Shown piece after piece: positions 17,838 to 27,258 of a stretch of 64,000 nucleotides of DNA. Origin of the DNA: Prolixibacteraceae bacterium (GTDB taxonomy: Bacteria; Bacteroidota; Bacteroidia; Bacteroidales; Prolixibacteraceae); contig JAIBEY010000038.1 in NCBI GenBank assembly GCA_019459525.1, positions 1-64,000 of the forward strand, written 5' to 3'. The notes below the pieces were generated by a model. It did not search any database. It saw nothing but the letters and a program-made list of their open reading frames with translations, and was not told the origin of the DNA. Both the position numbers and the translations under genes were made by a program. The stretch's first letter is position 1. Each line of letters starts with the position of its first letter.

Positions 17838-19133
17838 TTATTCAGTTAGTAAATCAAGAATTTTCTCCAAATGGATACCTCTGGATCCTTTGATCAGAAT
17901 AAGTTTGTTTTTAATAGGTTGTGTTTTTAGGTAGTTTGAAAGAAGTTCGACATGTTCGAACTTCTTTTTCATTTTCGTGCCCTTAGTATTTCCGAATTGG
18001 GGTCCTACCAGAAATACTTCGGAGAAATCCTGACTTTCAATGTAATCAATGATTTTTTGATGCTCAGTTGCAGAGGCTTCGCCCAGTTCAAGCATATCAC
18101 CCAGGATAATACATTTCTGATCATTTTTAATACCTGCAAAATTAGCCAATGCTGCCATCATACTGGTTGGGTTGGCATTGTAAGCATCCATAATAATGGT
18201 GTTCTTTTCAGATGTAATTAATTGCGACCTGTTGTTTGATGGCGTATATTCTGCTATTGCCTCCTGGATTTTCAACGGGTCAACATCAAAATATTTACCC
18301 ACACAGGCGGCTGCCATCAGATTTTCGAAATTATAATCGCCTACTAATTTGGATTTCAGGTAGAGCCACCCCTTGGGGAAAAGTGCTTTAACTACCAGGA
18401 AGTTGGTTGTACTTGCCAGTTCTCCGGACATAAAATATTCGGTTGATGCTCCGTAGCTGACTTGGGTGAGTCCCTCTGCCTGGCGAATTAATAAATCGTT
18501 ATCGGCATTTAAAAAGCAAGGCGCTTGTTTGGTCTTAAGAAATTGGTATAACTCAGACTTTGTTTTTATAACCCCTTCAAATGATCCAAATCCTTCAAGG
18601 TGTGCCTTCCCAATATTGGTGATAATACCATAATCAGGGTTAGCGATTTCGCATAAGGCTTTGATTTCTCCCGGATGATTGGCTCCCATTTCAACCACTC
18701 CAAATTCGGTTTCTTTGGTCATCGACAAAATGGTAAGAGGAACGCCGATATGATTGTTTAAGTTTCCCTGAGTGTAATTCGTTTTGTATCGCCTGGACAA
18801 CACGGCAGCCACCAATTCTTTTGTTGTTGTTTTTCCGTTTGTACCGGTAATGGCAAGTATGGGTAGTTTCAACTGATCACGATGATAACGGGCTAATTGC
18901 TGCAAGCAATGTAAAACATCTTCAACCAGAATAAACCGATTGTCAAGTGCATATTCTGCATCGTCGATTACCAAATATGAAGCTCCTTTTTCCAAAGCAT
19001 CTTTTGCATATACATTTCCATTAAATTTATCGCCTTTAAGTGCAAAGAAGATGCTGTTGGCTGGAATGTTTCTTGAGTCTGTTGTAATTACAGGATGTTC
19101 ACTGAAAATCGCATACAAGTCTGGTATATTCAT
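17838..19133 (-). CDS. murF: UDP-N-acetylmuramoyl-tripeptide--D-alanyl-D-alanine ligase
   Basis: 431 residues of the Mur ligase family. It adds D-Ala-D-Ala to the peptidoglycan nucleotide precursor in the cytosol. The ATP-binding loop AITGTNGKTTTKEL lies near residues 98-111, followed by NLNNHIGVPLT, the VVEMGANHPGEI segment typical of MurF, MDAYNANPTSM, and GDMLELG. The start at 19133 (MNIPDLYAIF) is chosen because a longer frame (19157) would begin inside the terminator of gldJ. It lies 64 bp downstream of gldJ on the same strand, an adjacency I recall from other Bacteroidota, and is separated from it by that terminator. Confidence 0.93.
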   Translation of the reverse strand: MNIPDLYAIFSEHPVITTDSRNIPANSIFFALKGDKFNGNVYAKDALEKGASYLVIDDAEYALDNRFILVEDVLHCLQQLARYHRDQLKLPILAITGTNGKTTTKELVAAVLSRRYKTNYTQGNLNNHIGVPLTILSMTKETEFGVVEMGANHPGEIKALCEIANPDYGIITNIGKAHLEGFGSFEGVIKTKSELYQFLKTKQAPCFLNADNDLLIRQAEGLTQVSYGASTEYFMSGELASTTNFLVVKALFPKGWLYLKSKLVGDYNFENLMAAACVGKYFDVDPLKIQEAIAEYTPSNNRSQLITSEKNTIIMDAYNANPTSMMAALANFAGIKNDQKCIILGDMLELGEASATEHQKIIDYIESQDFSEVFLVGPQFGNTKGTKMKKKFEHVELLSNYLKTQPIKNKLILIKGSRGIHLEKILDLLTE

Positions 19134-19139
19134 GAGCGT

Positions 19140-19175
19140 AAAAAAAGAAAACCTCACTTTTTCAAATGAGGTTTT
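19140..19175 (-). terminator. Rho-independent terminator of gldJ
   Basis: On the minus strand AAAACCTCA (19175-19167) pairs with TGAGGTTTT (19156-19148), followed by CTTTTTT. It lies between gldJ and murF. Confidence 0.75.
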
Positions 19176-19197
19176 ATAAATAGTTGTGTTTTTCTAA

Positions 19198-20649
19198 TTA
19201 AAATCCATCCGGGCTTCCAACACGGGTCATTGCACAACGGAATCCCAAATCACTGGCAGATTCAGTTTCTGTCTTATATCTGCGGGTTCCGGGCACTAAC
19301 CAGTAAGGACGGTCTTTCCAACTTCCACCTTTATAAATACGGGCGTTGTCTGAAATAAGTGAAGAGAACTGGCCTTCTTTGGTCGATTGTACATACATCG
19401 AATTGGTCTTTGTTTTGGCTTTATTTGCGTTCCAGTCTTCACCTTCAATAACTTGCGTACTATAATCACCGTCAGTGAAGTTTCTGTAATCGGCAATAGT
19501 ATCTTTAATTAATTCTCCGAATTCGTTTCTGGCAAGTTTACCATCAGCATCCGTTCTGTATTTGGTAAATGTATTACCACGGAAAGGTTGAAATTCAGCA
19601 ACATCATTTGACGATAAAGGACGATAAACATCGCTTACCCATTCGTTAACGTTACCAGCCATACAATACAATCCGTAATCGTTTGGTTCGTATGACATAA
19701 CCGGTGCAGTAATGTCAGCATTATCGTTTAAGGCACCAGCCATACCCATCAAGTCACCTCGTCCACGGGTGAAGTTGGCCAGCATACGTCCTTTTGTTTT
19801 TTTGTCGCTGTCACGCAAATGGGCGCCGTTCCAGGGATATAATCTACGATCAGAAAGGAGCTCGTCTTCGGTGTTTCCAACAAGTCCGAGTGCTGCATAT
19901 TCCCATTCAGCTTCAGTGGGAAGACGATAATTTGGAAGAAGGATTCCATCTTCCCATCTTACTCTTCTTATTGTTCCTGAAGCATCTTTAAGCGTCTTTT
20001 TCCCTTCAGAACCCTGATACAGACCAGCCAGGAATGTTTCAGTTGTAAATACATTTTGTCCACTCTGGGCATTGTCAGGAACTATAATGCCTTTATCCAT
20101 CAGGATTTTTTCGTTAACCCTGTCAGTTCTCCATTTTGCATAGGCATCGGCCTGCTTCCACGAAACTCCAACAACAGGATATTCACCATAAGCAGGGTGA
20201 CGAAGATAATTGGAAATATAAGGTTCATTATAGGCTAATTCTTCACGCCAAACAAGAGTATCAGGCATAGCCGATTTATATTTATCCGGAAATTCAGGAT
20301 AAACCCGATTTATCCAATATAAATATTCGCGATAATCAAGGTTTGAGACCTCGGATTCATCCATGTAAAAGGAAGCAACAGTAACTCTACGTGGAACATT
20401 ATTCCAGTCATACATCACATCTTGCTCAACACGACCCATGGTAAATGTACCACCTTGTATAAAAACTAATCCGGGACCAGTTTCTTGTGTGTAACCGTTA
20501 TCAGCCTGAAAGCCACCTACATCTGGATCTCCGAACTGCCATCCTGTGGAATGGGAAGAACCTGATTTGCCTCCGTTGCCTTTCCCAAACAATCCGCATC
20601 CTGCCATTAATGCAGCAAGACCAAATAACATTATAGATCTAAATTTCAT
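19198..20649 (-). CDS. gldJ: Gliding motility/T9SS lipoprotein GldJ
   Basis: 483 residues with a lipoprotein signal (MKFRSIMLFGLAALMAGC, Cys18). A formylglycine-generating-enzyme/sulfatase-modifying-factor fold follows: GGTFTMGRVEQDVMYDWNN, FYMDESEVSNLDYREYLYW, the LPTEAEWEYAA signature, GNVNEWVSDVYR, and the terminal GGSWKDRPYW and LGFRCAM. The phrase combination and the lipobox identify GldJ rather than GldK or an enzymatic FGE. GldJ stabilises the gliding and Type IX secretion machinery in the periplasm or outer membrane. It is divergent from porU by 225 bp, each gene having a -7 element in the gap. Catalytic cysteines are not expected in GldJ. The presence of porU and porV alongside supports the call. 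Confidence 0.88.
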   Translation of the reverse strand: MKFRSIMLFGLAALMAGCGLFGKGNGGKSGSSHSTGWQFGDPDVGGFQADNGYTQETGPGLVFIQGGTFTMGRVEQDVMYDWNNVPRRVTVASFYMDESEVSNLDYREYLYWINRVYPEFPDKYKSAMPDTLVWREELAYNEPYISNYLRHPAYGEYPVVGVSWKQADAYAKWRTDRVNEKILMDKGIIVPDNAQSGQNVFTTETFLAGLYQGSEGKKTLKDASGTIRRVRWEDGILLPNYRLPTEAEWEYAALGLVGNTEDELLSDRRLYPWNGAHLRDSDKKTKGRMLANFTRGRGDLMGMAGALNDNADITAPVMSYEPNDYGLYCMAGNVNEWVSDVYRPLSSNDVAEFQPFRGNTFTKYRTDADGKLARNEFGELIKDTIADYRNFTDGDYSTQVIEGEDWNANKAKTKTNSMYVQSTKEGQFSSLISDNARIYKGGSWKDRPYWLVPGTRRYKTETESASDLGFRCAMTRVGSPDGF

Positions 20650-20684
20650 TGTTTTTCTTCTTTTCTGTTATTTTAAAAGACTCA

Positions 20685-20692
20685 CAAATATA
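20685..20692 (-). promoter_or_regulatory. -7 element of gldJ
   Basis: TATATTTG on the minus strand, 35 nt before the gldJ ATG. No convincing -33 TTG was found. Confidence 0.45.
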
Positions 20693-20759
20693 ACTAAATT
20701 GTTGAATTGATATTGTTCATACATTCAATCTTTTTTTACTGTTGTATGTTCCAACATCA

Positions 20760-20767
20760 TATCTTTG
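20760..20767 (+). promoter_or_regulatory. -7 element of porU
   Basis: TATCTTTG fits TAnnTTTG. A TTG at 20742-20744 is closer than usual (15 bp). It would give porU a leader of about 100 nt. Confidence 0.45.
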
Positions 20768-20874
20768 CTTCGGTAAGGAGCGGCGGTGTTAATTTTGTCG
20801 GTTTCAAACATTAAGTTATACTATTTATCCTTGCTTAGCGTTTATCTTTATATATTGATATAAATAATTCCGGA

Positions 20875-23800
20875 ATGTCAAAAATACTACTTTTCACCAT
20901 TTTATTTTTCCTTGGAGTCAATTGTTTGGCTGACGATTTTCAGCGTAAAATTGCATGGCAAGAGCAGAATGTTAAAAACACGGCAGGACAACATAACCAA
21001 GATCCATTTGATGGTTGTATCTCTGTTAACCAAAGCAAAATTCCTTTTTGGTTTGAAAGCTTTGCCCTTAGTTCGAAGAGCGCTGAGGTGAAAATTAGTC
21101 ATACCGTTTTTGAACCTGCAAACAATTCTTCGATACTTGATGAGGTTGTTGACAGTGATTTGCAATATTATTTCGAGGTCGGTAATTCTGCCGGGGAATC
21201 TGTCCTTCGTTTAACAATTAATCCGTTTGTCAGAAGAAATAACCGTGTTGAAAGGCTGGTGGATTTTACAATTTCAATTTTGGAGAATCCGGCAGGTTTA
21301 AAATCGGCTGAAGTTGCCTACGAATGGAAAACAACTTCTGTTCTTGGTGCAGGGAAATGGGTTAAAATTAAGACTAAATCAAAGGGGATTTATAAAATCA
21401 CATATGATCAGCTTAGAACCTGGGGATATAGCAATCCGGAACAGGTAGCAGTGTATGGGAATGGTGGATATTTGCTTCCAACGCTGAATAGTGAACTCCG
21501 GTATGATGATTTATTGTCTTATCCGGTGTGGAAAGGGAAGGATAATGCCGGGAAAGATTGTCTCTTTTTCTTCTCAACCGGAAATATCCAAACCACGCTA
21601 AACGAAGTGTCGGGGATACTGAAACACCAACAGAACTATTATGCCACGGAGACCTATTTTTACTTATCCGATCAGGGAAGTCAAAACGTGATTGGTAAAG
21701 CTGTTGGAATTACTGATCCAACCAGCAGAAAAGTTCTTTCATTCCCTAATTATTTTGTTTACGAAAAAGATGCTCTTAACTTAATATCCTCAGGAAGTCA
21801 GTGGTTTGGCGAGAAATTCGCAGCAGGGGCATCTCAAACGTTTAGCTTGTCGCTTGATAATCCCGATTTAACCAAACCGGCTCAGTTTGTGGTCTCTGCT
21901 GCCAGCAGATCTTCAGCAACCAGCCGTATTAATGTGGCATTGAATGGAAAATCGGTGAACGACATTTCTTTTCAGGCAGCCAATGTAAGCGATGCAACTG
22001 CCGATTATGCCAATTATAAAATGGCCGGATTTACAGAAAGCCTTTCCTCTGCAACCCTCCAGGTTAGGTTAAATTATATCGCAGGAAATAGTAATTCCGA
22101 AGCTTGGCTCGATTACATTTCGGTGAATTACCAGAGCTTGCTAAATATAAATTCGGATGCTTACTTTTTTAGGGGCAAGGGCGTGGATGGAACAATTCCT
22201 GTTTCAGAATTTATAATCGGCAATGCAACAGCCGCAACAAAAATTCTGGATATTACCAATATACATAGTACAACCGAAGTTCCAACGGTGTTATCTGGAG
22301 GACAATTAAGTTTTAAGTCAAATTCGTCAGCATTTCGTGAGTATGTTGCATTTAATCCGGGAGGTTCAATTCCGGTTCCTGAGTTGGTGGGCACGGGCAC
22401 GGTTGCCAATCAAAATTTACATGCCTCAGAATCATCAGAAATGATTATTGTGTCAAATTCTACGCTACTTAGTGAGGCGAATGATCTGGCCGATTTTCAT
22501 CGTACTTCCGATCAGATGTCCGTTCAGGTTGTTACTCCTGAGGTGATTTATAATGAATTTTCGGGAGGTTTACCAGACCCTGCGGCTTTTCGTAATTATT
22601 TCAGAATGGTTTACGACAGAGATAAGCAAAGCGGGACCACTGTTTTTAAGTATGTTTTACTTTTGGGTGATGGCTCATTCGATAATCGCAACATCCAGGG
22701 GAATGGTCATAATCTGCTTCCCACTTACCAATCAGACAATTCCCTTTCGCCAACGGAATCTTTTGTTACGGACGATTTTTTTGCTTTTCTGGATGAGAAT
22801 GAAGGTGGATACTTGGGGACAGTCGATTTGGGCGTAGGAAGAATACCTGCACGAACCAGTAAAGAAGCAGAAATCGCTATCGCTAAAATTAAAAATTACC
22901 ATAAAAAAGAAACTTTCGGAAACTGGCGCAACGTGGTTACGTTTATTGGTGACGACGAGGATACCAGTGTTCATATGGGGCAGGCAGAAAGTATGGCCAA
23001 TGTGCTGAATAATTCTTATCCGGCATTCTTTACCGATAAAATTTACTTCGATGCCTTTAAGCAAATTTCATCTTCGGGCGGTGAAAGTTACCCCGAGGTG
23101 ACTGCCGCGATTAATAACCGGGTAAAACAAGGGACTTTGGTGATGAATTATACTGGTCATGCCAACGAAAAATTCCTTGCTGATGAAGAAGTCCTGGATG
23201 TTTCCACGATAAACTCGTGGTCGAATTATAACCGGCTCCCTATTTTTGTGACGGCTACCTGCGAATTTAGCCGGTTTGACTCTAACGAAACCTCGGCAGG
23301 AGAACAAATCCTTTTTAGTCCTAGTGGTGGCGGTGTTGGGCTTTTTTCTACCACTCGTTTAGTGTATTCAGGGGCAAATTTTGTTTTGAATAGTAAGTTT
23401 TTTAAATACATTTTTGAAAAGGACCAACAGGGAAATAATCTTCGGTTGGGCGATGTGATGCGTTTGGCAAAAGCTGCTTCCAATACCGGAATTAATCAAT
23501 TGAACTTTTCGTTGCTTGCCGATCCGGCCTTGCGGTTGGCTAATCCTGTAAATCAGATAAAAACAACCAGCATAAACGGTAAAAATGCTGAAATTGAAAT
23601 TGATACGCTTCAGACACTTACTGTTGTAACTGTTAAGGGTTATGTGGCCAATAACAAGGGAGCTAAACTTTCTACTTTTAATGGCGAAATCATTCCGACC
23701 GTTTACGATAAGGCTATGCAAGTTGAAACATTGGGAAATGCAGGTGAGGAACCCATGGGATATAAAGTTCAGAATAGTATAATCTACCGGGGACTGGCAA

Positions 23801-24624
23801 GTGTTAAAAACGGGGAATTTGAGTTTTCATTCTTTGTTCCGAAGGATATTTCGTACAAACTAGATAAAGGTAAGATTCTGTATTACGCGTATAATGATGC
23901 TGTTGATGCGCATGGTTTTTTTGATAGTTTTTATATTGGGGGATCATCAAATGCAGTTATTTCAGATTCTGAAGGCCCTGAAATTGATTTGTTTATGAAT
24001 GCAGAGTCGTTCACGGATGGCGGAACGGTGAGCGCCAGTTCAGTACTTTTGGTTAACCTGTCGGATGATACCGGTATCAACACGGCAGGAACCGGAATCG
24101 GGCACGACATTACTGCAGTTTTGGATAACGATGACTCAAATGTGATGGTGCTGAACGACTTTTTTCAGGCGGACCTGGATAGTTATACCAGCGGAAAAAT
24201 TATTTTTCCGCTGACTGAATTGTCGGAAGGTGAGCACGTTTTGAGAGTGAAAGTTTGGGATGTTTTGAATAATTCGTCAGAAAAAGAAATCCGGTTTGTG
24301 GTAAAAGATGATTTCAGAATAGAAACCGTATGGTGTTACCCGAATCCGACACCAGGTGAAACTCATTTTTTGTTTACACATAACCAACCCGACAAGACAT
24401 TTGACGTAGAACTGGAAGTTTTTGAATCTTCAGGTTCGCGAATAGATATTATGCAGACCGCGGTCGGTTCGCAGGGGACAAAAAGTTTGCCTTTGGAGTG
24501 GATTCCTACAGAACGACAGGTGAGAATGAGGAATGGTGTTTACATTTACCGGATAACAGCAACCACTAAAGATGGAAAAAAGACAACCAGTGGCTCCGGC
24601 CGATTGGTGTTTTTACGCCAATAA
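20875..24624 (+). CDS. porU: Type IX secretion system sortase PorU
   Basis: 1249 residues, a C25 (gingipain-family) cysteine peptidase that removes the C-terminal sorting domain of T9SS cargo at the cell surface and attaches it to lipopolysaccharide. An N-terminal signal (MSKILLFTILFFLGVNCLA) leads into a long beta-rich pro-region. The peptidase domain shows LLLGDGSFDNRN, NYTGHANEKF with catalytic His762, and FVTATCEFSRFD with catalytic Cys796. A C-terminal immunoglobulin/FlgD-like domain follows (CYPNPTPGETHFLFTH, then NGVYIYRI). The length and the coupling with porV 108 bp downstream fit the family. The ATG at 20875 gives an intact signal peptide. Confidence 0.93.
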   Translation: MSKILLFTILFFLGVNCLADDFQRKIAWQEQNVKNTAGQHNQDPFDGCISVNQSKIPFWFESFALSSKSAEVKISHTVFEPANNSSILDEVVDSDLQYYFEVGNSAGESVLRLTINPFVRRNNRVERLVDFTISILENPAGLKSAEVAYEWKTTSVLGAGKWVKIKTKSKGIYKITYDQLRTWGYSNPEQVAVYGNGGYLLPTLNSELRYDDLLSYPVWKGKDNAGKDCLFFFSTGNIQTTLNEVSGILKHQQNYYATETYFYLSDQGSQNVIGKAVGITDPTSRKVLSFPNYFVYEKDALNLISSGSQWFGEKFAAGASQTFSLSLDNPDLTKPAQFVVSAASRSSATSRINVALNGKSVNDISFQAANVSDATADYANYKMAGFTESLSSATLQVRLNYIAGNSNSEAWLDYISVNYQSLLNINSDAYFFRGKGVDGTIPVSEFIIGNATAATKILDITNIHSTTEVPTVLSGGQLSFKSNSSAFREYVAFNPGGSIPVPELVGTGTVANQNLHASESSEMIIVSNSTLLSEANDLADFHRTSDQMSVQVVTPEVIYNEFSGGLPDPAAFRNYFRMVYDRDKQSGTTVFKYVLLLGDGSFDNRNIQGNGHNLLPTYQSDNSLSPTESFVTDDFFAFLDENEGGYLGTVDLGVGRIPARTSKEAEIAIAKIKNYHKKETFGNWRNVVTFIGDDEDTSVHMGQAESMANVLNNSYPAFFTDKIYFDAFKQISSSGGESYPEVTAAINNRVKQGTLVMNYTGHANEKFLADEEVLDVSTINSWSNYNRLPIFVTATCEFSRFDSNETSAGEQILFSPSGGGVGLFSTTRLVYSGANFVLNSKFFKYIFEKDQQGNNLRLGDVMRLAKAASNTGINQLNFSLLADPALRLANPVNQIKTTSINGKNAEIEIDTLQTLTVVTVKGYVANNKGAKLSTFNGEIIPTVYDKAMQVETLGNAGEEPMGYKVQNSIIYRGLASVKNGEFEFSFFVPKDISYKLDKGKILYYAYNDAVDAHGFFDSFYIGGSSNAVISDSEGPEIDLFMNAESFTDGGTVSASSVLLVNLSDDTGINTAGTGIGHDITAVLDNDDSNVMVLNDFFQADLDSYTSGKIIFPLTELSEGEHVLRVKVWDVLNNSSEKEIRFVVKDDFRIETVWCYPNPTPGETHFLFTHNQPDKTFDVELEVFESSGSRIDIMQTAVGSQGTKSLPLEWIPTERQVRMRNGVYIYRITATTKDGKKTTSGSGRLVFLRQ

Positions 24625-24694
24625 AAACAGGTTATTCGGGTACGTTACTATACTATTTTGTAATAAGGTTCGTTAATTCTCTTTGACAAACGTA

Positions 24695-24702
24695 TATATT
24701 TG
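24695..24702 (+). promoter_or_regulatory. -7 element of porV
   Basis: TATATTTG 31 nt before the porV ATG. The -33 half is not at standard spacing, so porV may also be read from porU. Confidence 0.4.
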
Positions 24703-24732
24703 CAAATTCAAAAAAAATTGAAGAATTTAAAG

Positions 24733-25896
24733 ATGAAGAAAATAACATTTATACTTGCCGTTGTTCTTGGGATTGGGAGTTTTGTGCCGGGCGTTTATGC
24801 GCAAAACAAAACTTCAACAACTGGTGCCAATACAATAACTACCGGAGTTCCGTTTTTAAGTATTGCACCCGATTCGCGTGCAGGTGCAATGGGTGATGTT
24901 GGTGTGGCAACCTCTCCTGATGTGAATTCGCAGCACTGGAATCCGGCAAAATATGCTTTTATCGATAGTGAAATGGGAGTTGCATTGTCATACTCACCTT
25001 GGCTCAGCAACCTGGTTAAAGATATCAATCTGGCTTATCTGGTTGGTTACAAACGATTAGACGACAGGCAAACATTGAGCGCTTCTTTGAGGTACTTTGC
25101 GTTGGGCGATATTACTTTTATGAGCGAATACGGTGATCCGACGGGGCAACAAAACCCGAATGAATTTGCGATAGATATGGGATATACCCGACTCCTTTCA
25201 GATAATTTCTCCGGAGCGGTGGCTATGCGATATATTCGTTCTGACCTTACCGGCGGACAGTTGGTCAATGGTGTAGAGACTCATGCCGGAAATACATTTG
25301 CAGCCGATGTGGCATTTTATTATCAAACCGAAATGCGTATTAACCGAAAAAGTTCGGTGTTTGCAGCCGGTATCGACATTTCTAATATTGGGGGCAAAAT
25401 ATCTTATACCGATGGTGAAACCAAAGATTTCCTTCCGACAAATATGAGATTGGGCGTTTCGTACAAAACCGAAATGGACAAGTACAATACCATTACTTTT
25501 GCTTTTGATGCCAATAAGTTAATGGTACCAACACCTGATACGGCAGACGTTGATATTATTACCGGATTGGGTTCTGATCAATCGGTTGTTCAAGGTATGT
25601 TTACTTCCTTTTCTGATGCTCCTGGTGGAATGGCTGAAGAGTTTAAAGAGATAAATTTTTCGATAGGTGCCGAATACTGGTACAACAAACAATTTGCTAT
25701 TCGTGCAGGTTATTATTACGAAGATGTGAATAAAGGAAATCGTAAATTCTTCACCGCTGGAGCCGGTTTGAAAATGAATGTTTTTGCGCTGGATTTTTCT
25801 TACCTGCTTCCTGTTGCACAAAATAATCCACTGGCCAATACCCTGAGGTTTACGCTTTCGTTCGACTTCGATGCGTTTAATAAGCAACGAAGATAA
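24733..25896 (+). CDS. porV: Type IX secretion outer-membrane protein PorV (LptO)
   Basis: 387 residues with a signal peptide (MKKITFILAVVLGIGSFVPGVYAQ) and a FadL-like beta-barrel. The family signature GVPFLSIAPDSRAGAMGDVG is near residue 45, followed by HWNPAKYAF. A repeated aromatic strand pattern runs to the terminal LRFTLSFDFDAF. PorV shuttles cargo from the translocon to PorU in the attachment complex. The start is set at the ATG at 24733 because the upstream TTG at 24700 overlaps the -7 element and would add eleven lysine-rich residues before the signal peptide. It directly follows porU, as in other Bacteroidota. Confidence 0.93.
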   Translation: MKKITFILAVVLGIGSFVPGVYAQNKTSTTGANTITTGVPFLSIAPDSRAGAMGDVGVATSPDVNSQHWNPAKYAFIDSEMGVALSYSPWLSNLVKDINLAYLVGYKRLDDRQTLSASLRYFALGDITFMSEYGDPTGQQNPNEFAIDMGYTRLLSDNFSGAVAMRYIRSDLTGGQLVNGVETHAGNTFAADVAFYYQTEMRINRKSSVFAAGIDISNIGGKISYTDGETKDFLPTNMRLGVSYKTEMDKYNTITFAFDANKLMVPTPDTADVDIITGLGSDQSVVQGMFTSFSDAPGGMAEEFKEINFSIGAEYWYNKQFAIRAGYYYEDVNKGNRKFFTAGAGLKMNVFALDFSYLLPVAQNNPLANTLRFTLSFDFDAFNKQRR

Positions 25897-25969
25897 AAAC
25901 TCGTTACCAGATTCTTTAACAGGATTTAAGCCTTTAATTTGAATACTGAAACCTAAAATAGGAGTAAAA

Positions 25970-26452
25970 ATGAATTTCCGGATTGGATACGGATACGATG
26001 TACACCGTTTAGCTGAGGGTGAAACCCTGTGGCTGGGCGGCGTTCTTGTTCCACACAGTAAAGGTACGGTTGCCCATTCTGACGGCGATGTGCTTATTCA
26101 TGCCCTATGCGATGCCATGTTTGGGGCTGCGAAATTAGGCGATATTGGTCGTCATTTTCCTGATACCTCTTCCGAATATAAAAACATTGACAGCAAAATT
26201 TTGTTAGTTAAAACGAATGAATTGATTGCGGCCAAAAATTACCGGATTGGAAATCTGGATGTGACTGTGGCTGCCCAAAAACCCAAGCTCAAACCATTTA
26301 TTCCGGAAATGGAAGAGACGATTGCCCGTTTGCTGAAAATTGATTTAGACGTAGTTTCTATAAAAGCCACAACAACGGAAGAATTGGGATTTGAAGGTAG
26401 GGAAGAAGGCATTTCAGTTCATGCGGTAGTATTATTGGAAAAAATTAATTGA
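25970..26452 (+). CDS. ispF: 2-C-methyl-D-erythritol 2,4-cyclodiphosphate synthase
   Basis: 160 residues, the usual length. The zinc ligands Asp10 and His12 lie in GYGYDVHRL and His44 in AHSDGDVLIHALCDAMFG, followed by GDIGRHFPD and the C-terminal KATTTEELGFEGREEGI. It forms the cyclic diphosphate in the methylerythritol-phosphate route, so this organism makes C5 isoprenoid units by the MEP pathway. That is relevant to the candidate terpenoid operon at 49.6-56.1 kb. It starts 73 bp after porV and is followed after 3 bp by the CoA-binding protein, with the thioredoxin-like gene overlapping next, so the three read as one operon. Confidence 0.96.
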   Translation: MNFRIGYGYDVHRLAEGETLWLGGVLVPHSKGTVAHSDGDVLIHALCDAMFGAAKLGDIGRHFPDTSSEYKNIDSKILLVKTNELIAAKNYRIGNLDVTVAAQKPKLKPFIPEMEETIARLLKIDLDVVSIKATTTEELGFEGREEGISVHAVVLLEKIN

Positions 26453-26455
26453 ATC

Positions 26456-26818
26456 ATGAAAAAAACTTTGGTAATTGGAGCCAGCGAAAATGCCGATCGT
26501 TATTCGAATAAGGCCATTAAAGCTTTGGTCTCTCACGGTCATGAGGTTGTTGCCATTGGCCTTCGCGCCGGCGAAGTCGCGGGAGTGTCTTTCGATTCTG
26601 AAAAGAAAGCATTTGAAAATATAGATACTGTTACTTTATATGTTGGGCCGCAAAACCAGCCGGAATATTACCAGTATATTGAGGACCTGAACCCGCGCCG
26701 TGTAATCTTCAATCCCGGAACAGAAAACCCGGAATTCATCAGCCAATTGAAAGCTTCCGGAATTTATCCTGAAATTGCCTGTACGCTTGTTTTGTTAGCC
26801 ACCGGACAATACGAATAA
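26456..26818 (+). CDS. CoA-binding domain protein (YccU-like)
   Basis: 120 residues forming a single Rossmann-like CoA-binding domain: TLVIGASENADRYSNKAIKAL at the N-terminus, GHEVVAIGLRAGEVAG, and PRRVIFNPGTENPEF. Small stand-alone proteins of this type are common and bind CoA or an acyl-CoA, but their physiological role is unsettled. It lacks the ligase domains of succinyl-CoA synthetase. It sits 3 bp after ispF and overlaps the next gene by one base at TAATG, which indicates translational coupling. Confidence 0.85.
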   Translation: MKKTLVIGASENADRYSNKAIKALVSHGHEVVAIGLRAGEVAGVSFDSEKKAFENIDTVTLYVGPQNQPEYYQYIEDLNPRRVIFNPGTENPEFISQLKASGIYPEIACTLVLLATGQYE

Positions 26819-27147
26819 TGGAAACGATACACTCCATTCAGGAATTTGATCAGGTGTTACTTGAGAATGATGTTGTGTTGGCTTATTTCTCCACTGAAAT
26901 TTGTTCGGTTTGTAAGGTGTTAAAACCTAAAGTAATTGAATTGATTTCTGAAGCGTTTCCTCAGGTAAAAATGGTTTTTATTGAATCGGATAAACTACCT
27001 GAACTGGCTGCTCAGAATCGGGTTTTTGCAGCTCCAACGGTTATCATTTTCTTTGCCGGTCGCGAAACTATTCGCAAAAGCAGGGCATTCGGTGTAGATG
27101 AACTGAAATCCGAAATTCAACGTCCGTATTCGCTCATGTTTGAATAA
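26818..27147 (+). CDS. Thioredoxin-like protein with CSVC active site
   Basis: 109 residues with a thioredoxin fold. VLAYFSTEICSVCKVLKP carries the redox pair Cys29 and Cys32 as CSVC instead of CGPC, and VFAAPTVIIFFAGRE gives the cis-proline strand. No signal peptide is present, so it is cytosolic. The atypical CxxC dipeptide suggests a different redox potential or client from the canonical thioredoxin at 17463. Its start codon overlaps the stop of the CoA-binding gene (TAATG). It may modulate a protein made from the same operon, but nothing in the sequence says which. Confidence 0.85.
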   Translation: METIHSIQEFDQVLLENDVVLAYFSTEICSVCKVLKPKVIELISEAFPQVKMVFIESDKLPELAAQNRVFAAPTVIIFFAGRETIRKSRAFGVDELKSEIQRPYSLMFE

Positions 27148-27167
27148 TAGGATTCTCATTTGTAGTG

Positions 27168-27194
27168 ATTAGTTGTTAAGTTTTTACAACTAAT
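27168..27194. repeat. Hairpin between convergent genes
   Basis: ATTAGTTGT (27168-27176) pairs with ACAACTAAT (27186-27194) around a T-rich loop. It lies in the 111-bp gap between the thioredoxin-like gene and hutU and may act as a weak terminator. The same gap contains the words ACTGAGACTGAACACT (27231-27246), seen again near 49.1 kb. Confidence 0.5.
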
Positions 27195-27258
27195 GACGCT
27201 TAGCGAATGACCACCAATGGCAAATTCTAAACTGAGACTGAACACTGATCACTCAAGT

